A stretch of DNA of 64,000 bases, from contig JADLFW010000012.1 of the NCBI GenBank assembly GCA_020849615.1, forward strand, positions 62,001 through 126,000. The letters run 5' to 3'. Shown in pieces: positions 27,050 to 34,056 of the stretch; the stretch's first letter is position 1; the number at the start of each line of letters is the position of its first letter. The DNA comes from Phycisphaerales bacterium. GTDB taxonomy: Bacteria > Planctomycetota > Phycisphaerae > Phycisphaerales > UBA1924. The notes below the pieces were generated by a model that was given only the letters and a program-made list of their open reading frames with translations, was not told the DNA's origin and searched no databases. The translations under genes and the position numbers were made by a program.

Positions 27050-28273
27050 TCATGCCGGAACCGCCCGGCCCGCCACCCACACCCGCTCCACCCACCGGTC
27101 ATCCCAACCCCACACCACCGTCCCGATCGGATCCGGGCCAGCCCTCCATTCCAAATCAGGCCGCACCAGGACCACATCCGCCCACCGCCCCGGCTCCAGC
27201 GATCCCGTCTGGTCAGCCACCCCCAGGCATCGGGCGTTCCCCCGGGTGATCCGCCACCAAGCCTCTGATGCAGACGGGCCCGAGTGCCCCAACTGCCGGG
27301 CCGTCTCCATCATCGCCCTCGCCACCCGCACCATCGAACGGTCCGGGCCGCCCGCCACATCGCTCCCCACCGCCACCGCAACGCCGGCCCGGCCGTGCGC
27401 CGCGAGGTCCATCATCCCGGCCCGCAGGAAGCGGTTGGCCGTTGGGCAATGGGCGATCACCGCCCCGGCCCGGGCCAGGACCTGCCGATCCTGTTCATCA
27501 AGGTGGACGCCGTGACCCAGGATCGACCTCGGCGTGAGCAGCCCGGCCCGCGCGTACACCTCCGTGTACCGCAAACCCGCGCACAACCGCCCGACCTCGC
27601 GGATCTCGGCCGTCGTCTCCGCCAGGTGCGTCTGGATGAGTTGCCCGGTCTTCGCCGCAAGCTCGCCCGCGCCCCGAAGCAGGTCATCCGAGCAAGAGAT
27701 GGCAAATCGCGGCGTCACCGCCGGCACGATCCGCCCGCGCCCCTTGAGGTTCGACGCCTCTTCGATCAACTGCTTCGCCGGGCGCACCAGCTCCGGGGGT
27801 GCGCCACGGTCCATCAGCACCTGCCCGACATGCCCCGCCAGCCCGGCCTCGGCCACCGCATCGATCGCCGCCTGCGCCGCCGCCGCGTGAACCGTCGCGT
27901 ACGCCCCGATCCCCGTCGTGCCGAACGACAGCAGCTGCCGGGCCACCCGACCCGCCATCTGGCCCGCGTAACCCGCATCCGCCCACCGCGCCTCGGCGGG
28001 GAAGATCACCCGGTCGAGCCACTCCAGCAGCTCCAGTCCCTCGACGCCGATCGAATCAAACTGCGGCAGGTGAAGGTGTGCATCGATGAACCCCGGGCTG
28101 ATCAGGCAGCCGGGCCCGCCGAAGTCGCACCCGGAATCCGGGATCGGGCCCTCCCGCACCGATTCGATCCGCTCCCCACGGATGGTGAGCACCCCCGGCG
28201 CCAACCGCACCCGCTCCTCCCCATCCGGAAGAACCAGGTGCCCCGTGATCGTGGTTGTCTGAGGCTGGGCCAT
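27050..28273 (-). CDS. guaD: Guanine deaminase (amidohydrolase family)
   Basis: 407-residue zinc amidohydrolase converting guanine to xanthine. Motifs in order: PGFIDAHLHLPQFDSIG, QTHLAE, GHGVHLDEQD, AHCPTANRFLRAG and GSDVAGG. PGFIDxHxHxPQ and the HCPTAN block favour guanine deaminase over other chlorohydrolase-like enzymes. ATG 28273 is preferred over the upstream in-frame TTG 28297. It is divergent from the UDP-sugar dehydrogenase gene with only 69 bp between starts. No other purine catabolism genes are seen. Confidence 0.87.
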   Translation of the reverse strand: MAQPQTTTITGHLVLPDGEERVRLAPGVLTIRGERIESVREGPIPDSGCDFGGPGCLISPGFIDAHLHLPQFDSIGVEGLELLEWLDRVIFPAEARWADAGYAGQMAGRVARQLLSFGTTGIGAYATVHAAAAQAAIDAVAEAGLAGHVGQVLMDRGAPPELVRPAKQLIEEASNLKGRGRIVPAVTPRFAISCSDDLLRGAGELAAKTGQLIQTHLAETTAEIREVGRLCAGLRYTEVYARAGLLTPRSILGHGVHLDEQDRQVLARAGAVIAHCPTANRFLRAGMMDLAAHGRAGVAVAVGSDVAGGPDRSMVRVARAMMETARQLGHSGPSASEAWWRITRGNARCLGVADQTGSLEPGRWADVVLVRPDLEWRAGPDPIGTVVWGWDDRWVERVWVAGRAVPA

Positions 28274-28310
28274 GCGGTGTTGAGCAGCGTAAGACAATCC
28301 GGGCCCGCGG

Positions 28311-28316
28311 TATAGT
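28311..28316 (+). promoter_or_regulatory. -10 box of the UDP-sugar dehydrogenase gene
   Basis: TATAGT, 26 nt before the start codon, with a GGAG ribosome-binding site following. The -35 region is weak. The same TATAGT hexamer occurs at the rpmI promoter and before the YdiJ-type gene. Confidence 0.5.
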
Positions 28317-28342
28317 CTGCATCACGGTCCCCCGGAGTCCGC

Positions 28343-29671
28343 ATGTCACCCTCCCTCGCCCAGGCCCTGCTTCAGAAGATCAACAACCGCTCCGCCGTCA
28401 TCGGAGTCGTCGGGCTGGGCTACGTCGGGCTGCCGATGGCCCGGGCCCTTCACGATGCCGGCTTCCGCATCATCGGCTTCGACATCGACGCCGAGAAAGT
28501 CAGCAAGCTCCGCGCCGGGGAGCCCTACCTCAAGCACCTCGGCCAGGCCCTCTACGACACCCTCAAATCCAGCCCCCGCTTCACGCCTACCGCCGCGCCC
28601 GCCGATCTCGCGCCCGCCGATGCGATCATCCTCTGCGTCCCCACGCCGCTGGGCCCGCACCACGAGCCCGACCTCTCGTACGTCCGAACCTCCACCGAGA
28701 TGGTCGCACAGATCCTCCGCCCCGGGTGCCTCGTATCGCTGGAATCAACGAGCTACCCCGGCACCACGCGCGAAATCTGCCTGCCCATCCTGGAAGCCAG
28801 GGGGCTGAAGTGCGGCGGCGACCTCTTCATCGTCTTCAGCCCCGAGCGCGAAGATCCGGGCCGCCGCGGCGTCACCACCCGCACCATCCCGCGCCTCGTC
28901 GGCGGCATCGACCCCGTCAGCGGCGAGATCGGCGCTGCCCTCTACCGGGCCGCCGTCGACCAGGTCACGCTTGTTGAATCCGCCGAGATCGCCGAGGCCG
29001 CCAAGCTCCTCGAGAACATCTACCGCGCGGTCAACATCGCTCTCGTCAACGAGCTCAAGCCCGTCCTCACCGCCATGGGCATCGATATCTGGAAAGTCAT
29101 CCGGGCCGCCGCCACCAAACCCTTCGGCTTCCAGGCCTTCTACCCCGGCCCGGGCCTGGGCGGCCACTGCATCCCCATCGACCCCTTCTACCTCACCTGG
29201 AAAGCCCGCGAGCACGGGCAGGTCACCCGGTTCATCGAGCTCGCCGGCGAGATCAACCATCGCATGCCGCACTACGTGGTAGACCGCATCGCGGAGGCCC
29301 TCAACCACGAGGCCAGGTCCATCCGCGGCTCGCGCATCCTCATCATCGGCATGGCCTACAAGCCCGATGTCGATGATGTCCGCGAAACTCCCGCCGCCGA
29401 GATCATCGAGCTGCTCGGCCAGCGCGGCGCCGAGGTCTCCTACCACGACCCCCTCATCCCCCGCTTCCCGGGCATGCGCCGCTACGACTTCGACCTGGCC
29501 TCGACTCCTCTTACGGCCGAAACGCTCCGCGCCGCCCACGCGGTCGTCATCATCACCAACCATTCGACAATCGACTATGACTTTCTCGGCCAGCACGCGC
29601 GGCTCATCATCGACACCCGCGATGCCATGCGGGCCGTGACCAATCCCAAGGCCCGCATCGTCAAGGCCTGA
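28343..29671 (+). CDS. UDP-N-acetyl-sugar 6-dehydrogenase (WbpA/WecC type)
   Basis: 442 residues, three-domain UDP-sugar dehydrogenase. The N-terminal Rossmann loop is IGVVGLGYVGLPMARAL (about 20-36); the catalytic cysteine is in GLGGHCIPIDPFY; the C-terminal UDP-binding domain includes GMAYKPDVDDVRETPAAEI. The motif set fits oxidation of UDP-GlcNAc or UDP-ManNAc to the uronic acid for surface polysaccharide more than UDP-glucose. The ATG has GGAG 6 nt upstream. No glycosyltransferase neighbours are present. Confidence 0.9.
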   Translation: MSPSLAQALLQKINNRSAVIGVVGLGYVGLPMARALHDAGFRIIGFDIDAEKVSKLRAGEPYLKHLGQALYDTLKSSPRFTPTAAPADLAPADAIILCVPTPLGPHHEPDLSYVRTSTEMVAQILRPGCLVSLESTSYPGTTREICLPILEARGLKCGGDLFIVFSPEREDPGRRGVTTRTIPRLVGGIDPVSGEIGAALYRAAVDQVTLVESAEIAEAAKLLENIYRAVNIALVNELKPVLTAMGIDIWKVIRAAATKPFGFQAFYPGPGLGGHCIPIDPFYLTWKAREHGQVTRFIELAGEINHRMPHYVVDRIAEALNHEARSIRGSRILIIGMAYKPDVDDVRETPAAEIIELLGQRGAEVSYHDPLIPRFPGMRRYDFDLASTPLTAETLRAAHAVVIITNHSTIDYDFLGQHARLIIDTRDAMRAVTNPKARIVKA

Positions 29672-29679
29672 TCCGTGCG

Positions 29680-31647
29680 CTACTTCCCCGGATCGCCCTC
29701 CTTCACCGGCCCGGGCCTGGGCTCATCATCCAGATCCTCGTGCCCGGGCCGCCTGCCGTTGTCGTTCTCGGCCTTCTCCGCGCCGGGCCAGGCCTGCCCG
29801 AGCCACGATTCGTACACGGCCCGCTGCTCCTCCGTCGGCTCCTTCACGTGCTTGAGCGTCCAGCCCGCGGGCGATTTCTCCCCCGCCTCAAACTCGATCT
29901 CCCGCAGTTCATCGGCCCGCAGGAACGTCAGCCGGACCTTCTCGCCGGGCCGGACCTTCTTCAACCGCGCATCCAGGTCCCCGGCGCGGAGTCTGCGTCC
30001 GTTCAACGCCACGATCTGGTCATCCGCGTTCATCCCCGCCCCGTACGCGGGCCCGTCCGACAGCACCGCCGTCACGACCGCGAACCCATCCGCATCCTTC
30101 AGTTTCAACCCCGTGTACGCCGGCTCGCGGCTCTCCTCGCCCGAACCCTCCGGTCGTTTCTTCTGCTCCCGCTCGAGGCGCAGGCCCGCCGTCAGCAGCG
30201 ATTCCTCCAGCGGCAGCGCGTCGGTCCCGGAGATGTACCTGTCGAAGAACTCACGGTAATCCCGCCCCGTCAGGTCCGCGAGGGTCATCAGCACATCACG
30301 CCGCGTGTAGCCGGGCCCATCCAGCGGGAACCGCCGATAAAGCTCCACCATCACCGTGTCGAGCGACACGCGGTTGCCCGTCGTCCGCCGGATCTCCATG
30401 TCCAGCACGAGATTCACGAGCTCACCTTTGGAATAGAACGACACCGTCGAGTTCACCGCATCCGGCGACGGGCGGCCGAACTTGATCCACGCATCGAAGC
30501 TCGAATCCGCCACGCTCTGCACCGCGCCCCCGGGCCGGGCCAGCTCGTCGCGGATCGTCGAGCACGCCGCCTCGAAGTACGTCTTGGGCTCCATCAGCCC
30601 AGCGCGCGTCAGGATGATGTGCTCGTAGTAAGTCGTGGTGCCCTCCGCGATCCACAGCAAGTCCGTGTAGTTCTCCCGTTGATAGTCGTACGGCTTGATC
30701 CCCGCCGGCCGGAGCTGCTTGACGTTCCACGTGTGGAAGAACTCGTGCGAGACCAGCCCCAGGAAGTTGCGGTACGTCCCCGGCGCATCGAACACGCCGG
30801 GCGAGGTCTGCATGATCGTCGAGTTGAGGTGCTCGGTCCCGCCGCCGGCCCGGGGCGTCAGGTGCAGCAGGAACACGTACCGCGTGTACGGCATGTCGCC
30901 GAAGAACAGCGCTGTCTGCTCCACGATTCTCGCGAAGTCCTCTTTCAATCGCTCCCGCTTGTAATCCCCGGCGCCCCAGATCGCGATCTCGTGCGGCACG
31001 CCATCCACTTCAAACTCGATCAGGTCGTGCCGCCCGATCTCCAGCGGCGAATCGACCAGCACGTCGTAGTCAGCGGCCCGGAAGCGGTTTTCGCCCGCGG
31101 GCTCCAGCCCCGTCGCCGTCCGCCAGCCCTCGGGCGCTTCGATCCGGACCTCGGCCGGCGCCCCGCGCAGCTCGTGGATGTACATGAACACCGCCGTCCC
31201 GCTCAGGAACGCGTGCGTGCTGTCCACGTGGCGGGTGCGGTCCGCGAGCGAGTTGGCGTAGATGCGGTAGTCGATGCGGATGTCGCCCCGGCCCGGTTCC
31301 GCGATCTTCCACGATGCCTTCTGCAGCTTCTCGACGGCGAGCGACCCGCCCCGTGCGCCCGTGGCCCGGACATCCCGCACGCCGCCCGCCAGGTCCAGCA
31401 CCACGTACCGCCCCGGGCGCCACACGGGCAGGTGGAACTCGAGCGCACCGCCCTCCCAGCCCCGAACGATCATCGAGATGTCGACCATCTGCGTCTGCGG
31501 CTGGTCGAGCCTGACCGTGTACTCGACCCGCGCGGGCCCGGCCGCCTCCGCGGCGGTTCTTCGGTCTGGCTGCGCCGAAGCGCAGCCGCACAGCAGCGGC
31601 ATCGACCACAGCAGCATCGCCAGCATCAGCCGCTTCGTGCAGTTCAA
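29680..31647 (-). CDS. M61-family (glycyl aminopeptidase-like) lipoprotein peptidase with PDZ domain
   Basis: 655 residues. Lipoprotein-type signal (LAMLLWSMPLLCGC, with the lipobox cysteine near residue 28), N-terminal M61 beta domain, zinc motif VSHEFFHTWNVKQLRP with the downstream glutamate in WIAEGTTTYYEH, and a C-terminal PDZ domain (VSDGP-type segment VLSDGPAYGAGMNADDQIVALNGR). Start is TTG 31647: it has a GAGGAG ribosome-binding site and gives the KR-containing signal n-region; ATG 31626 is the alternative. It is divergent from the BtpA-family gene. Confidence 0.88.
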   Translation of the reverse strand: MNCTKRLMLAMLLWSMPLLCGCASAQPDRRTAAEAAGPARVEYTVRLDQPQTQMVDISMIVRGWEGGALEFHLPVWRPGRYVVLDLAGGVRDVRATGARGGSLAVEKLQKASWKIAEPGRGDIRIDYRIYANSLADRTRHVDSTHAFLSGTAVFMYIHELRGAPAEVRIEAPEGWRTATGLEPAGENRFRAADYDVLVDSPLEIGRHDLIEFEVDGVPHEIAIWGAGDYKRERLKEDFARIVEQTALFFGDMPYTRYVFLLHLTPRAGGGTEHLNSTIMQTSPGVFDAPGTYRNFLGLVSHEFFHTWNVKQLRPAGIKPYDYQRENYTDLLWIAEGTTTYYEHIILTRAGLMEPKTYFEAACSTIRDELARPGGAVQSVADSSFDAWIKFGRPSPDAVNSTVSFYSKGELVNLVLDMEIRRTTGNRVSLDTVMVELYRRFPLDGPGYTRRDVLMTLADLTGRDYREFFDRYISGTDALPLEESLLTAGLRLEREQKKRPEGSGEESREPAYTGLKLKDADGFAVVTAVLSDGPAYGAGMNADDQIVALNGRRLRAGDLDARLKKVRPGEKVRLTFLRADELREIEFEAGEKSPAGWTLKHVKEPTEEQRAVYESWLGQAWPGAEKAENDNGRRPGHEDLDDEPRPGPVKEGDPGK

Positions 31648-31770
31648 GATCCTCGACTCCTCTTCCCGGCTCCCCCTCCGCCCCGGGGCGACGGATCGTC
31701 CCGGGACCGCGGAGCGGCAGGAGAGTACCCGGTCCGTATGATCCGCACTCACCCCACGGAGCCGGGCACG

Positions 31771-32589
31771 ATGCTCACCCTCTTCGACCGCAAGGCCCTC
31801 ATCGGGATGGTCCATGTCCCGGCCCTCCCGGGCTCACCGCGCCATTCACTGCCGATTGATCGGATCATCGCCGACGCCGCCGACGAGGCCCGCATCCTCG
31901 CCGAATCGGGCTTTGACGCCCTCATCATCGAGAACATGCACGACCGCCCGTACATCCACGGGGCGCACGGGCCGGAGACCGTCGCCGCCATGACCCGCGC
32001 CGGGCTCGCCGTGCGCGAGGTCGCCCGGCGCGGCGATACACCCCTCCCCATCGGCGTGCAGATCCTCTCGGGCGGCAACCGCGAAGCCCTCGCCGTCGCC
32101 CTCGCCATCGGCGCCTCGTTCATCCGCTGCGAAAACTTCGTCTTCTCCCATGTTGCCGATGAGGGTCTGCTCGCCCGGGCCGAGGCGGGCCCGCTGCTCC
32201 GCTACCGCCGCCAGATCGGCGCCGAGCACATCCACATCTTCTGCGACATCAAGAAAAAGCACGCCTCGCACGCGATCACCGCGGATGTGTCGGTCGCCGA
32301 AGCCGCCGAGGCGGCCGAGTTCTTCGGCGCCGATGGCCTCATCATCACCGGCGCCGCGACCGGCAAGCCCGCGCGCACCGAAGATGTCGCAGAGGCCCGC
32401 CGGGCCAGCCGCCTTCCGCTGCTGGTCGGCTCGGGCGTCACCCCGGAGCAGGTCGCGCCGCTCCTGCAGCACGCCGATGCGCTCATCATCGGGTCGTGGA
32501 TCAAGCGTGATGGAATCTGGTCCAACCCGATCGACCCGGCCCGCTGCCGGCATCTGGCCGAAGCCTTCAACCAGGCCCGGGCCGGCTGA
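31771..32589 (+). CDS. BtpA-family protein
   Basis: 272 residues, TIM-barrel BtpA/SgcQ family. Hallmarks: ALIGMVHVPALPGSP at the start, LIIENMHDRPY, GVQILSGGNREALAVALAIGASFIR, and the C-terminal VGSGVTPEQV and ADALIIGSWIKRDG. In cyanobacteria BtpA stabilises photosystem I; homologues in non-photosynthetic bacteria have no established role and may be barrel enzymes of nucleoside or sugar metabolism. ATG 31771 is chosen since homology starts there and GGAG precedes it; ATG 31738 would add 11 residues. Confidence 0.88.
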   Translation: MLTLFDRKALIGMVHVPALPGSPRHSLPIDRIIADAADEARILAESGFDALIIENMHDRPYIHGAHGPETVAAMTRAGLAVREVARRGDTPLPIGVQILSGGNREALAVALAIGASFIRCENFVFSHVADEGLLARAEAGPLLRYRRQIGAEHIHIFCDIKKKHASHAITADVSVAEAAEAAEFFGADGLIITGAATGKPARTEDVAEARRASRLPLLVGSGVTPEQVAPLLQHADALIIGSWIKRDGIWSNPIDPARCRHLAEAFNQARAG

Positions 32590-32595
32590 TCGCGG

Positions 32596-33036
32596 TCACG
32601 ACACGATGCAGCCGGGGGGCATGTCCGCGCTGGTCGTCAGGATCACGACCTTGCGATCCCCGCCCGCGGCGTCCTTCGGCGCATCGCTCGCCGCCAGCAG
32701 CATCCCGCGCGACTCTTCCCCGCGGATCATCCGCGGCGCCAGGTTGGCGACGATGATGATCGTCCGGCCCACCAGCTCCTCGGCCGTGTAGGCCCCGCGG
32801 ATCCCCGCGCAGATCTGCCGCGGCGTCCCCGAGCCGTCATCGAGCTGCAGCTTGATGAGCCGATCAGCCGACGGGTGGTTCTCGGCTTTCACGATCCGCG
32901 CGGTCCGCAGGTCCACCTTCGCGAACTCATCGAAGGTGATCATCGCCTTGGGCTCGGCCTTTCCGGGGGCGGGGGCGGGGGCCGGGGCGGGAGTGGGCGT
33001 CGGCTGGGGATTCTGCGGATTGACAGGCTCGGCCAT
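32596..33036 (-). CDS. Stand-alone tRNA-binding domain protein (MetRS C-terminal/Trbp111 type)
   Basis: 146 residues. After a Pro/Ala-rich N-terminus (NPQPTPTPAPAPAPAPGK) comes an EMAP/OB-fold domain: ITFDEFAKVDLRTARIV, HPSADRLIKLQLDDG, RQICAGIRGAYTAEELVGR and VANLAPRMIRGEESRGMLLAAS. This matches the C-terminal dimerisation/tRNA-binding domain of methionyl-tRNA synthetase as a separate protein. ATG 33036 has an AAAGGAAG ribosome-binding site. It could bind tRNA alone or assist a MetRS encoded elsewhere. Confidence 0.9.
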   Translation of the reverse strand: MAEPVNPQNPQPTPTPAPAPAPAPGKAEPKAMITFDEFAKVDLRTARIVKAENHPSADRLIKLQLDDGSGTPRQICAGIRGAYTAEELVGRTIIIVANLAPRMIRGEESRGMLLAASDAPKDAAGGDRKVVILTTSADMPPGCIVS

Positions 33037-33144
33037 CTGGCTTCCTTTCGGCCGGGCGTGGGCACGCATCCGGCAACGGGGCGGAGTGTACGCCACGAAA
33101 AAGCGGTTAGGCGCGGGCCCGGCTCGGCGCCCGCACCCCGACGA

Positions 33145-34056
33145 TCACGGCTTCCCCGGCGCCTTCACCCAGGCCCCATTGCGCCAGTACGGCGCTGCCG
33201 GATCCACCCCCAGCGCGGCCGCCAGTTCGGACGGCTCGGGATCCCGGATCGGTTCGCCGCCATCCGCCGCGATCTGCGCCGACCACGACCGCTGGATCCC
33301 CCGCAGCAGCCGCGATTCGAACCGAAGCTGCGCCACCAGCTGCGCGATCGACAGCTTCGGGCCCGGATGCCCCCCGCAGTTGGTGCACAGCCGGTACTCC
33401 GGCGGGTTGGTCCCGAACTTCTTGACGATCCGCGCGTTGGCGCACTCGGGGCACGGCCACCGCTGCGCTTCGCTCTCGATCACCCGCAGCCCGCCCGTGT
33501 CCCCCGATTCCGACAGCAGCCGCTCGTAGCGGCGGATCGTCTCCCGCACCCCCGGCTCCTTCAGGAGCTGCTGCGCCGCCACGCCATCCCCCGACCGCAC
33601 CAGCCCCAGGACCGTCGCGGCCCGGTAGGCATCCAGCCGCGTCGCCCCGCGGTCATCCTCCCCCCAGCCCGTCCGCTGAAATCTCGGATCGACAGCCCGG
33701 GCCAGCGCCCACAGCCACTTGCGATCCCGCTCCAGCGTCGCCAGGTCCGCCAGCGCCATGCACGCGCTGCCCGCGAGCCGCGCGGTCCCGCCCTGCCGAC
33801 GGTCCAGCTCGAACGCCAGCACGAACAGGTGCTGGGCGATCTGCCGGTCCGCCGGCGTCTGGTACACATCCGCCACTTCCTCACCCAGAGTGAAATACTC
33901 GGCGGGCCGGGCCGGGTCCAGCCCCCGCAGCCGCGACACGAGTTCCTCCGGTAACGTCACCAGCGTCTCACCGGGCGCCCCCGCCTCCGGCTGACGGGCC
34001 GCGGCCCGCGCAGTCCCCAGCACCACCAGCACAACCGCGATCAGAATCCGGGCCAT
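33145..34056 (-). CDS. Exported zinc-ribbon protein, last gene of the vWA-ExbBD operon
   Basis: 303 residues with a signal peptide (MARILIAVVLVVLGTARAAA). A helical, repeat-like middle part contains short TPR-like stretches (ADRQIAQHLFVLAFELDRR, ACMALADLATLERDRKW). A Cys4 ribbon CPECANA...CTNCGG (about residues 211-237) is followed by a C-terminal helical tail. Its ATG overlaps the stop of the upstream 992-residue gene by one base (TGATG). Function unknown; operon position ties it to the channel-driven envelope system. Confidence 0.75.
   Translation of the reverse strand: MARILIAVVLVVLGTARAAARQPEAGAPGETLVTLPEELVSRLRGLDPARPAEYFTLGEEVADVYQTPADRQIAQHLFVLAFELDRRQGGTARLAGSACMALADLATLERDRKWLWALARAVDPRFQRTGWGEDDRGATRLDAYRAATVLGLVRSGDGVAAQQLLKEPGVRETIRRYERLLSESGDTGGLRVIESEAQRWPCPECANARIVKKFGTNPPEYRLCTNCGGHPGPKLSIAQLVAQLRFESRLLRGIQRSWSAQIAADGGEPIRDPEPSELAAALGVDPAAPYWRNGAWVKAPGKP

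Noticed and set aside
29740-31737. A very long plus-strand frame continuous with the BtpA-family gene, suggesting a 949-residue protein
   Set aside because: The first two thirds are antisense to the M61 peptidase gene and consist of Arg/Pro/His-rich composition typical of a shadow frame in GC-rich DNA; only the BtpA part is conserved.
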